Shown: piece after piece, positions 1 through 6,245 of the stretch
Numbering within the stretch: the stretch's first letter is position 1
How the letters are laid out: each line of letters starts with the position of its first letter
Assembly: GCA_023395675.1 (NCBI GenBank)
Contig: JAEWYL010000265.1
Location: forward strand, 1 to 10,832
DNA from: Chloroflexota bacterium
GTDB taxonomy: Bacteria > Chloroflexota > Anaerolineae > Anaerolineales > UBA4823
Direction of reading: 5' to 3'
DNA length: 10,832 bases
The notes under the pieces: generated by a model
Databases searched by the model: none
What the model was told of the DNA's origin: nothing
Seen by the model: the letters and a program-made list of their open reading frames with translations, nothing else
Program-made: the position numbers and the translations under genes

Positions 1-1
1 C

Positions 2-52
2 CCGCGGGGCGCGCTTCCACCCCCCCCCCGCCTGGTGTACCGGGAGAATTAA
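2..52 (+). CDS. possible C-terminal tail of an upstream gene (partial)
   Basis: Frame 2 is open from the window edge and ends with a TAA at 50-52, reading PRGALPPPPRLVYREN. The composition is compatible with the end of a protein, and it would converge on the minus-strand small gene ending at 102. Only 16 residues are visible, and the ten-C run at 20-29 makes the frame sensitive to a one-base length error. No function can be given and the stretch could equally be non-coding. Confidence 0.18.
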   Translation, partial: PRGALPPPPRLVYREN

Positions 53-79
53 TCGGGCTGCCGGGGAACCTAACTTCAC

Positions 80-123
80 AAAAATCCTGGCAAACCTGCG
101 CTCAGCACTGGCTCGGGTTTGCC
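80..123 (-). terminator. Rho-independent terminator of the small membrane protein gene
   Basis: On the minus strand the arm GGCAAACC (123-116) pairs perfectly with GGTTTGCC (96-89) around a 19-base loop. After three bases it is followed by five T (84-80). The stop codon of the 57-residue gene (104-102) lies in the loop, so the terminator overlaps the end of the gene. The orientation of the T-tract fits leftward transcription. The stem is only 8 bp with a largish loop, so strength is uncertain. Confidence 0.55.
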
Positions 124-275
124 GCCCGGCGGTTCCGCCGCAGGTCCTCTTTCAAGACCGAACCGATACGCCCGACCAGGACAAAAAGAGCCGCCCCGCC
201 CAGCACAAAGGCCGGGACCAGGAAAACCAGGTTCAAAAACATCAGCGCCATTTGGGCAATGTTGTCTGCGTTCAT
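102..275 (-). CDS. small single-pass membrane protein, 57 residues, unknown function
   Basis: This short gene begins at ATG 275-273 behind a strong ribosome binding site (GGAGGT, four bases before the ATG) and stops at TGA 104-102. The product starts MNADNIAQMALMFLNLVFLV, has one hydrophobic segment (about residues 9-36, broken by a Pro at 21), then a basic tail with KEDLRRNRRAAN and a terminal Cys. This is a typical single-helix inner-membrane topology with the positive tail in the cytoplasm. A hairpin with a T-tract overlaps its 3' end, which supports a real monocistronic unit. It is divergent from the membrane/EEP gene, with 212 bases between starts. I do not recognise a family. A small regulatory or subunit-type membrane peptide is possible but not shown. 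Longer open frames over the same bases look like shadows. Confidence 0.6.
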   Translation of the reverse strand: MNADNIAQMALMFLNLVFLVPAFVLGGAALFVLVGRIGSVLKEDLRRNRRAANPSQC

Positions 276-487
276 TTCTACCTCCAGTCATCCGTTGCAA
301 CCCTCGCAGCAGAGCGCGCCCGGTTCTCGCCGTGCGAGCACTATCCAGGGTTTTTCTGTCCTTGTTTAGCCTGATTCTACGCAGCCCTCGAAACGGGATC
401 GTTACCCATGCCGTTACGAAAATGAGCTCGAAAGCGGCTGGTTGTAGTAAACTTTCCATAACCATCTCGATTTTCCATGGAGGCCCC
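276..487. promoter_or_regulatory. divergent intergenic region with CGTTAC direct repeats
   Basis: This spacer separates the divergent starts at 275 (minus) and 488 (plus) and should hold both promoters. No convincing -35/-10 pair was found on either strand. Two CGTTAC copies start at 400 and 412, so they are 12 bases apart, roughly one helical turn, and could form a tandem operator. The plus-strand frame stays open through this region, but the composition and the strong GGAGG at 479-483 argue that translation begins at 488. Confidence 0.3.
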
Positions 488-2095
488 GTGAAGAAACAGC
501 CTGCCCCGCCTGCCCCCGGTTTTCGCATCTTTGAAGCGGCATCGGTGCTGCTCTTTTTCTTTCAGGCCCTGCGGGTGATCATCTCGGTCATGTTCGGGGT
601 GATATACGATGAAGTGTTCGCCGGATCCCCCGGGCTCAGGCTGGTGCTCAGCAACCTGCTGCTGGTGGCTGCCCTGCTGGCCCCCGCGATCCTTCCACGG
701 CGCCCGCACAGCGGCTGGCTGACCGGCGCAGCGATCGCCGCCGCCCTGGCGCGCATGACTTTTTCCCTGAACGATCCCGTACCCCGTTTCTGGGGGGCCC
801 TGGTGGTCATCGCGGCCGGCGGGCTCTACCTGGCGGCGCTGCTGCGCTTCGAGCGGCGCGCCCTGGTCACCGCCCTTTTCAGCGCCCTCATCCTCGACCA
901 GCTCATCCGCATCCTGGGGGATACCTACGATTTCGGCCTGCGCTCCCAGTGGTGGTTGATCCAGTTCCCCTGGTCCATGTACATCGTGAATCTGGCCCTG
1001 CGGCTCGGGCGCGCGGCGCGCGACCAGCAGCCCTCCGGCGGCGTTGGATGGGCCTGGGGCGCCGCCTTTGGCGGGTTTCTCTTTCTGCAGTCTTCCCTGC
1101 TCAGCCTGCCCAACGCGGTGGCGGGCTGGAGCGGGATTCCCTACTGGGCAGCCGCGCTGGGTCTTCTCCTGCTGACCCTGCTGTTCTGGGACCCGGACAT
1201 CCAGAGGCGGATCGCCTCCCTGTTCTCCTCCGGCGGCCCCGCTCCCGCCCTGCGCCTCGCCGCCGCGCTGCTCCTGCCCCTCAGCCTGCTCGCCGGCTAT
1301 TTTCTCTCAGGCCCGCTCGCCGGCGCAGCCCTGCTGCTGGCTCACGCACTGGCGCTCCTGCTGGCGCTGAAGCTGCTTTCCCCCGGCGAGGAGGGGGAAG
1401 AAACGCGGGGCGCCCGCAGCGGGCCGGCCCTGGCGCTCGGCCTGCTTTTCTTCCTCCTGCTGGTTTTCTTCAACGCCTTCGCCTTCACCTACCCCTATTC
1501 GCTGCCTTTCATGCGCGGCCTGGGCTGGGCGGTTTTCCTCGTTGGCGCAGCCGGGGCCGCAAGCGGGTTCCTGGCGCCCTGGCGCCTCGGAGCGGCGCCG
1601 CAGGACCTGCCCCTCGCCCCCATCCTGCGCCTGGCGGCAGGCGCGGCGCTGCTCTTCTTTGCCGGCTCGATCGTCCTCCCGGCGGCGGCTCCCGGGGAAG
1701 ACGCGGCAGAGCTGCGCATCGCCACCTACAATATCCACTACGGCTATGATGAGAACTGGGCTTACACCCTGGAGGAGATTGCCCGCACTATCTCCCTGGA
1801 GGGCGCCGACGTCGCCATGCTGCAGGAGGTGGATACCGGCCGGCTGACCTCCTACGGGGTGGACAACGCCTACTACCTGGCCCGCACGTTGGGGATGAAC
1901 GTCTATTACCTGCCCACGGTCGAACACCTGACCGGCATCGCCGTGCTCTACCGGGGGGAGGCCACCGAACTGGAGGCGCGCCTGCTCCCCAGCCGGCAGG
2001 AACAGACCGGGATCATCCGTGTGACGCTGGATAATGGGGGGGGCCGCTGCACGCCTTCGGCATCTGGATGGGTCTCTCGAATGAGGATACCCTGA
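488..2095 (+). CDS. polytopic membrane protein with C-terminal EEP domain (CWH43-like), N-terminal part before frameshift
   Basis: Start GTG 488 is chosen because GGAGG (479-483) lies just upstream and the hydrophobic region begins soon after; an in-frame ATG at 422 has no such support. Residues ~13-400 contain about 12-13 hydrophobic helices. Residue ~408 onward is an endonuclease/exonuclease/phosphatase fold: TYNIHYG (metal-site Asn), LQEVDTGR (metal-site Glu), then LPSRQEQTG. Many helices followed by an EEP domain is the layout of CWH43/PGAP2IP, which acts in eukaryotic lipid/GPI-anchor remodelling. Bacterial homologues are usually annotated only as EEP-family hydrolases, so the substrate here is unknown, perhaps a phosphodiester lipid at the membrane. 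The frame runs out at 2095 because of an apparent one-base loss in the G-run 2036-2043; the last ~18 residues are out-of-frame nonsense. Restored, the protein would be about 632 residues, ending at 2385. Confidence 0.8.
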   Translation: MKKQPAPPAPGFRIFEAASVLLFFFQALRVIISVMFGVIYDEVFAGSPGLRLVLSNLLLVAALLAPAILPRRPHSGWLTGAAIAAALARMTFSLNDPVPRFWGALVVIAAGGLYLAALLRFERRALVTALFSALILDQLIRILGDTYDFGLRSQWWLIQFPWSMYIVNLALRLGRAARDQQPSGGVGWAWGAAFGGFLFLQSSLLSLPNAVAGWSGIPYWAAALGLLLLTLLFWDPDIQRRIASLFSSGGPAPALRLAAALLLPLSLLAGYFLSGPLAGAALLLAHALALLLALKLLSPGEEGEETRGARSGPALALGLLFFLLLVFFNAFAFTYPYSLPFMRGLGWAVFLVGAAGAASGFLAPWRLGAAPQDLPLAPILRLAAGAALLFFAGSIVLPAAAPGEDAAELRIATYNIHYGYDENWAYTLEEIARTISLEGADVAMLQEVDTGRLTSYGVDNAYYLARTLGMNVYYLPTVEHLTGIAVLYRGEATELEARLLPSRQEQTGIIRVTLDNGGGRCTPSASGWVSRMRIP

Positions 2096-2385
2096 CCCAG
2101 ATCCAGGAGGCGCTGCGCTTTATCGGGGACCGCAGCCCGGCAGCCTTCGGGGGGGATTTCAACGCCCAGCCGGGAAGCCCGGTGGCGGAGGCGGTGCAGC
2201 AGGCCGGCTTCTCCGACCCCTTCCTTACCCTGGGCATGGACCCGCCCCCGCCCACCGACCCGGCGCTCGAGCCCCGCAAGCAGATTGATTACGTCTGGCT
2301 GCGAGGCGTCGAACCGGAGGGGGCCTGGGTGAGCGACTCCCTCGCCTCGGACCACCGCCTGGTGGTGGTGCAGCTCAGCCGCTGA
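2068..2385 (+). CDS. C-terminal half of the same EEP domain, displaced by frameshift
   Basis: This frame carries the rest of the EEP fold that the preceding gene lacks: GDFNAQPGSP (catalytic Asp and Asn), KQIDYVWL (Asp) and SDHRLVVV (Asp-His), ending at TGA 2383-2385. Homologous sequence extends upstream of the ATG at 2068 (PLHAFGIW) back to the G-run, so the ATG is very likely an internal Met rather than a true start, and no clear ribosome site precedes it. The position that in many EEP enzymes reads THLGL here reads IWMGL, so the usual catalytic His appears to be Trp. The fragment alone could not fold into an active enzyme. It converges on the secreted-protein gene, whose stop is 41 bases away. 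Confidence 0.7.
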   Translation: MGLSNEDTLTQIQEALRFIGDRSPAAFGGDFNAQPGSPVAEAVQQAGFSDPFLTLGMDPPPPTDPALEPRKQIDYVWLRGVEPEGAWVSDSLASDHRLVVVQLSR

Positions 2386-2426
2386 ATGGCTCAGCTAAGA
2401 TACGTCAGGAAACGCGCAGGCTGGGT

Positions 2427-4430
2427 TTAATTCTCCCCGATCCCGAATAGCTCCAGGAGCCAGGGCAGGAGCTGGATATTCCCGCATGGCCGGGCGCAGA
2501 CCCTGCCGTCTAACAGCGCGACCTCCAGCGCCCCCCCGCCGGGAGTGTTAAGCGCCTGCGGTACGAGCTCCAGCCCGGAGCTTTCCCCGGGGCTGCCGGA
2601 CACCAGGAAGGTGACCCGCGCCAGCAGGGCCTCTCCGCTCACCCCGCCCGAGGTGCTCAGGCTCAGCAGCAGGCTGTCCGGCGCGCTTCCGTCCGCCTCG
2701 TAGTCCACCTGGCAGCTATCGCTGGTGAACTTCCCTCCCGGGTCGGGCTGGCACGCGGTGGGGTACAGCAGTTGCGGGTCGTACTTCAGCTCCAGCCTCA
2801 CCTCGCCCAGGCCCGGCGAGGGGATGTGATTCATCCAGAGCGAGATGCGCGCCTCCTCCCCGGGCGGCGCGCTCAGGCTGCCGGCCCACAGCGCCGGTTC
2901 CGGCGGGAGAGGGGTGGGTGTGGGGCTGGGGATGGCGGTGGGCGAGGGCTGCGGCGTGGGGGCGGGGTCATCTTGCGAGACAAAACGGATGGCGCTGAAC
3001 GCCACCGTGCGCGAGTAGCTCTCCTCCCCGGTCAGGTCGTCCAATGCCACCGAAGCGCCTGTCCCGGCCTCGAAGTTGAATTCTCCCAGGTCCAGCCACA
3101 GGTTCGCCAGCGGGCCCTGGTTGCCCTGCACGGTCGTCTCGCCATTGGCGTGGCGGATGCGGTAGCGCGCCTGCCCCGTATCCCGGGGGACGGTCATCCC
3201 CGGGCACTGCCATTCGATGGGCGGGTGGTCTGGGATAAAGGCCTGGACGCGGTAGCGCCCGGCTTTGGGGATATTCGGGACCCACTCGGCTCCATTGGTG
3301 GCCTCCCCGGCGGAGGCGACGTTCAGGGTGAGGTAGGCTGGGGAGCCGCCGTAGCCTTCGAGGCGGTGCCAGGCAGAGCCGCACATATCGCCCGAGTAGG
3401 GCGGCGTGAGCCGGGTCGGCTCATTCACCGCGACCACCGTCGCCCCTTCCTCGCCCCAATTCTCCGTCCACAGGAAGGTGACCGTCACCCAGTCGTTGGT
3501 GCCCGGCTGCAGGCCGATATCCACGCTCACCTGCCGGGCCAGGTCAATCGCTACCGGGCTGGTGACCATCCGACCGAACTGGTCCAGGCCGTTGTTGTAA
3601 TCGTCGAAATAAGCCGCCTGGGCCGCCGGCATCCCGCGCGGCAGGTCAATGAACATTCGCCGCGGCTGAGGGTCGCCGGTGCTCGACCAGAAGTTGTCGT
3701 CCACGTTCCAGGGCCCCGACTCGCCCACGGTCACTCGCACGCTGTCCTGGTACTCGATCCTGACCTGGTAGGCTGCCCCGCTTTCGTAGCCGCTGTCCCG
3801 GCACAGGCTCGAGCCGCCGTTGGCGATCTTGAGGCACTTATCCGGCAGGGCCACGGTATAGGCCCCGCCCGCGTCGAAACGCGTGGCGTACACTTCATAG
3901 CTGCGCCGGTTCTGGGCCGAGGCGGCGCCGTGCAGCTCCCGTTCGACCTCCCAGCGGGCGTTGATCCACCTGGTAAGCGCTTCGTATTTCTCCGCTCCCA
4001 GGGCGGACTCGGCCGCCCGGGCGGAGGCCTGCACCACGGACCTCACCTGCCGGTTGAAAGCAGCGGCTTCGTACCCGGCCTCGGTTTGATCGAAGAGACT
4101 GTTCTCGCCCTCCCCGGCGGTCTCGAATCTTGCGGCCTCCTGCCGTTCGATTTCCACCAAACGGCTCTGTTCCTGCCGGGCGTACTCCTGCAGCGAGGCG
4201 AACTGCGCCTCCGTCAGCCCCACCTCCCGCTGCAGCCGTTCCGCCAGCGCAGGGGTGAGCAGAAAGTAAGCCATGACCGGCTTGCGGCCCCAGACCGGTT
4301 CCGCCTCGGGGGCGCTGCCCGCCGCGCGGGTCGTCCCTGCAGCCCCTCCCGGCTCCCAGGTGAATATCCACCCCGCGAGCAGGGCCAGGGTCAGCAGGCT
4401 TCTCCAAATGCGTCCTTTTGTGGGTTCCAT
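2427..4430 (-). CDS. secreted mosaic protein: helical region, beta module, golvesin-like and cohesin-like domains
   Basis: The 667-residue product starts with a basic stretch and a hydrophobic segment (about 8-25), so it is exported; there is no lipobox Cys. Residues ~55-170 are helical with repeated LTPALAE/LTEAQF motifs resembling Spy/CpxP-type LTxxQ proteins. Residues ~175-335 form a beta-rich module with a Cys pair (199, 210) and motifs GPWNVDDNFW, DLPRGMPAAQAAYF and NDWVTVTFLW. Residues ~350-485 match golvesin/xanthan-lyase-type C-terminal domains (WVPNIPKAGRYRVQAFIP, RYRIRHANG, WLDLGEF). A Pro/Thr/Ser linker (~487-513) leads to a cohesin-like beta-sandwich (~513-645, LKYDP). The likely role is extracellular or wall-associated binding, perhaps of polysaccharide; no catalytic site is evident. 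The start is fixed by an in-frame TAA nine bases upstream, and there is no Shine-Dalgarno sequence. Domain boundaries are by eye. Confidence 0.85.
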   Translation of the reverse strand: MEPTKGRIWRSLLTLALLAGWIFTWEPGGAAGTTRAAGSAPEAEPVWGRKPVMAYFLLTPALAERLQREVGLTEAQFASLQEYARQEQSRLVEIERQEAARFETAGEGENSLFDQTEAGYEAAAFNRQVRSVVQASARAAESALGAEKYEALTRWINARWEVERELHGAASAQNRRSYEVYATRFDAGGAYTVALPDKCLKIANGGSSLCRDSGYESGAAYQVRIEYQDSVRVTVGESGPWNVDDNFWSSTGDPQPRRMFIDLPRGMPAAQAAYFDDYNNGLDQFGRMVTSPVAIDLARQVSVDIGLQPGTNDWVTVTFLWTENWGEEGATVVAVNEPTRLTPPYSGDMCGSAWHRLEGYGGSPAYLTLNVASAGEATNGAEWVPNIPKAGRYRVQAFIPDHPPIEWQCPGMTVPRDTGQARYRIRHANGETTVQGNQGPLANLWLDLGEFNFEAGTGASVALDDLTGEESYSRTVAFSAIRFVSQDDPAPTPQPSPTAIPSPTPTPLPPEPALWAGSLSAPPGEEARISLWMNHIPSPGLGEVRLELKYDPQLLYPTACQPDPGGKFTSDSCQVDYEADGSAPDSLLLSLSTSGGVSGEALLARVTFLVSGSPGESSGLELVPQALNTPGGGALEVALLDGRVCARPCGNIQLLPWLLELFGIGEN

Positions 4431-4438
4431 AGGCCCGG

Positions 4439-4444
4439 ATTATC
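4439..4444 (-). promoter_or_regulatory. -10 box GATAAT implying a leaderless or near-leaderless mRNA
   Basis: On the minus strand GATAAT lies eight bases before the ATG of the 667-residue secreted protein. A transcript from it would begin at or within a base or two of the start codon. This agrees with the absence of a Shine-Dalgarno sequence and with the in-frame TAA that forms part of the box. No good -35 is seen 16-18 bases upstream, so the assignment is tentative. Confidence 0.35.
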
Positions 4445-4468
4445 CGTGCTGGATCTCCTTCCTGTAGT

Positions 4469-4485
4469 GGCGCACGCCGTGCGCC
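4469..4485. promoter_or_regulatory. perfect 7-bp inverted repeat upstream of the secreted-protein gene
   Basis: GGCGCAC (4469-4475) and GTGCGCC (4479-4485) are exact inverted copies around a 3-base centre. The centre lies about 47 bases upstream of the start codon, near where an activator or repressor would contact the proposed promoter. There is no T-tract on either side, so an operator is as likely as a terminator. Confidence 0.35.
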
Positions 4486-4492
4486 TGAGGTT

Positions 4493-4514
4493 GGGGGCGC
4501 CGAAGCCTGCCCCC
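4493..4514 (-). terminator. GC-rich hairpin with UUCG tetraloop after the thioredoxin gene
   Basis: Read on the minus strand, GGGGGC (4514-4509) pairs with GCCCCC (4498-4493). Inside it a GC/GC pair closes a C(UUCG)G tetraloop, leaving a two-base AG bulge. Such a stem is very stable in RNA and lies about 105 bases after the thioredoxin stop. No T-run follows, so it may be a terminator that lacks a U-tract, or an mRNA-stabilising 3' structure. Confidence 0.35.
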
Positions 4515-4618
4515 GGAGCGGAATTCCTTACCAGGAAATCCAGCCCTTGATTTTAACCCGTATTATTGGCCGGCGCGGGTTAGTTTCATGATAATCCGCC
4601 TCGCCTCCCGCCCAAGGT

Positions 4619-5386
4619 TTATAAATGCCGCCCGACTCTGCTCCTCAACGCCCCCTCCGGCAGCGCCCCTACCCACTGGTCAACCACCTTTCCACCCTTC
4701 ACCAGCAGCATGGTGGGGATGCCCTGCACACCGTACTGCCGCGGTGTGATCGGGTTTTCGTCCACGTTCACCTTCACCACCTTCAACTTTCCGGACAGCT
4801 CGCGCGCCAGTTTTTCCAGAATGGGCTCGGTCATCCGGCACGGCCCGCACCAGGGCGCCCAGAAATCCACCAGGGCCGGCAGCGGAGACTGCAGCACCTC
4901 CCGCGTGAAGGTCGCATCGCTTGCCGGCACCGGCCGTCCCGCAGCGCTTTCGGGTTCTGGAGCCTTTCGCCCGCCGGGAGCGCTTCCTCCACTTTGCGCC
5001 GCCTGGGGCTGCGGTCTGGGCCCGGTTCCCAACAGATAGGCCGCATGCGCCTCCAGGTCCTGCCCGCTGATCCCCTCGGCCTGGCTTTTTGCCTGCCCTT
5101 CCTGCGCGGCTACCACCGCCGGGCTGCGCTGCACCCCGAAACGGCGCGCCGAGGCCGGGTTGTCTTTCATCGGGATCTGCACTACCAGCAGCTTACCCGC
5201 CTGCTCCCGGGCCAGCCGGTGCATGGCCTCCTGCAGCCCCGGCGCAGGCGCGCCATCCACAAAGACCAGGACTGACGGCAGTCCGGACCCCAAAACCCGG
5301 TCCAGGCTCTGGTCGCCGCTGATAATTGGAAAATCGAAAATTCTGCTCAAGCCTGCCTCCTCCGTTCTGTATCTCTCTGCCTTCAT
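4619..5386 (-). CDS. tandem thioredoxin-fold protein with degenerate N-terminal copy
   Basis: The 255-residue protein has two thioredoxin folds. The C-terminal one (~155-255) is canonical: WAPWCGPC (Cys180, Cys183), DENP, cis-Pro in GIPT (224) and KGGKV. It should act as a cytoplasmic thiol-disulfide reductase. The N-terminal fold (~15-118) is a divergent copy: its DNPASARRFGVQRSPAVV aligns with the C-terminal ENPITPRQYGVQGIPTML, but the active site is replaced by GAPAPG (45-50), so it has no redox cysteines and may bind substrate or a partner. A Gly/Pro/Ala linker (~120-155) joins them. No signal peptide is evident. ATG 5386 has AGGAG three bases upstream. The gene is divergent from the alpha/beta hydrolase at 5499 and is followed 188 bases on by the secreted-protein gene. 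It resembles YbbN/CnoX-like proteins only in having extra domains; the order here is different. Confidence 0.88.
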   Translation of the reverse strand: MKAERYRTEEAGLSRIFDFPIISGDQSLDRVLGSGLPSVLVFVDGAPAPGLQEAMHRLAREQAGKLLVVQIPMKDNPASARRFGVQRSPAVVAAQEGQAKSQAEGISGQDLEAHAAYLLGTGPRPQPQAAQSGGSAPGGRKAPEPESAAGRPVPASDATFTREVLQSPLPALVDFWAPWCGPCRMTEPILEKLARELSGKLKVVKVNVDENPITPRQYGVQGIPTMLLVKGGKVVDQWVGALPEGALRSRVGRHL

Positions 5387-5476
5387 TTTCTCCTGTCATC
5401 GTAGGAAAAGTATCAGAAATAGCTCAGAGAGGCATTAATAGGTATGGACTCAGCGCGCTTTCCGCTGCGCGAATCA

Positions 5477-5499
5477 GGGGGCGGGGGAGGGGGGGCGGG
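5477..5499 (+). other. G-quadruplex motif over the ribosome-binding site of the alpha/beta hydrolase
   Basis: The plus strand reads G5-C-G5-A-G7-C-G3, four G-runs joined by single-base loops, which fits the strict G-quadruplex pattern with the shortest possible loops. It covers the GGAGG at 5486-5490 and ends on the first base of the GTG start at 5499. It is on the coding (non-template) strand, so both DNA and mRNA could fold and hide the translation start if that start is used. Confidence 0.6.
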
Positions 5500-6197
5500 T
5501 GCAGCCCGCACACCCTCCTCTTCTGCCGCTGAAAACGGATTTTCGAAAGGATAAGCAACGTTTGGAACTTTACTCTGCCGAGCGCACACCGCTGGAAGAC
5601 GGCGTGGATGAAGTGCGCATCATCACCAACCAGGGGGTAATTGAATGCCTGTTTCATGCGGCGGAGCCTGCCCGTGGGGCGGTGGTGTGGGTTGGAGGGG
5701 CGGGCGGAGGGTTGGACGGCCCCGCGGGGGGCATCTTCCCCCGCCTGGCAGAGACGCTGGCGCAGGATGGAATTGCCTCCCTGCGCCTGGACTACCGCCG
5801 GCCCAATCACCTGCTGGAATGCATTATGGACACGCTGGCGGGGGTAATCTATCTGGAAGAGGCCGTCAGCCGCCGGATCGTGCTGGTGGGCTATTCTTTC
5901 GGTGGGGCGGTGGTAATCACCGCCGGAGTAACCAGCGCTTCGATCCTGGGTGTGGTCGCTCTCAGCAGCCAGTCTTATGGGGCCGACCTCGCCGGGGAAC
6001 TCAGCCCGCGCCCTCTCCTGCTGCTGCACGGCACGGCTGACAGCGTGCTGCCGGATGCCTGCTCGCGGGAGATCTACCAGCGAGCGGTCGAGCCGAGGCA
6101 GCTGATCCTCTACCCGGGCTGCGGCCACGCGCTCGAGGAATGCCGGGACCAGGTGGACCAGGACCTGCTCCAGTGGCTGCGCGCGGTCCTGCTGTAG
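5499..6197 (+). CDS. alpha/beta hydrolase, dienelactone-hydrolase-like size
   Basis: The product (232 residues from GTG 5499) has the alpha/beta hydrolase triad in order: nucleophile Ser133 in GYSFGG, Asp181 in LHGTADSVLP and His210 in GCGHALEE. An early strand GAVVWVGGAGGG would supply the oxyanion hole. There is no cap-domain insertion, as in small esterases and dienelactone hydrolases. The substrate is unknown. The start is uncertain: GTG 5499 has GGAGG eight bases upstream, but TTG 5562, with AAAGGA ten bases upstream, would give a 211-residue protein that drops a low-complexity N-terminus. There is no signal peptide, so it is likely cytoplasmic. It diverges from the thioredoxin gene with 112 bases between and converges on the Rieske gene, with 48 bases between stops. 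Confidence 0.85.
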   Translation: MQPAHPPLLPLKTDFRKDKQRLELYSAERTPLEDGVDEVRIITNQGVIECLFHAAEPARGAVVWVGGAGGGLDGPAGGIFPRLAETLAQDGIASLRLDYRRPNHLLECIMDTLAGVIYLEEAVSRRIVLVGYSFGGAVVITAGVTSASILGVVALSSQSYGADLAGELSPRPLLLLHGTADSVLPDACSREIYQRAVEPRQLILYPGCGHALEECRDQVDQDLLQWLRAVLL

Positions 6198-6205
6198 ACG
6201 CTCCG

Positions 6206-6238
6206 GGCCTGCCTCCCCCATTCCGCCCGTTTCAGGCC
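6206..6238. terminator. inverted repeat in convergent gap, possible weak bidirectional terminator
   Basis: GGCCTG (6206-6211) and CAGGCC (6233-6238) can pair around a 21-base loop, between the stops of the convergent alpha/beta hydrolase (6197) and Rieske (6246) genes. Position favours a terminator, but there is no T-tract on either strand and the stem is short. Confidence 0.2.
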
Positions 6239-6245
6239 GCGCCTG

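Noticed and set aside
119..487. N-terminal extension of the membrane/EEP protein upstream of GTG 488
   Set aside because: The extension is Arg/Pro-rich, overlaps the opposite-strand small gene and the divergent promoter region, and lacks a ribosome site. The start at 488 has GGAGG and leads directly into the first helix.
2241..2261. Minus-strand quadruplex motif in the EEP fragment
   Set aside because: It arises from a run of Pro codons (DPPPPTDP) in GC-rich DNA and is not placed at any control site.
2386..2426. Possible bidirectional terminator between the convergent EEP and secreted-protein genes
   Set aside because: Only a 5-bp stem (GCTGA/TCAGC) overlapping the stop codon is seen, with no T-tract on either strand.
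2900..2967. G-rich quadruplex-like stretch on the plus strand
   Set aside because: It is the complement of Pro/Thr codons in the linker of the secreted protein, so the G-runs are explained by the repeated codons.
2772..4550. Long open frame on the plus strand (592 codons) opposite the secreted-protein gene
   Set aside because: It is antisense to a protein with clear domains, is Arg/Gly/His/Pro-rich, has no motif and no credible ribosome site. It is a high-GC shadow frame.
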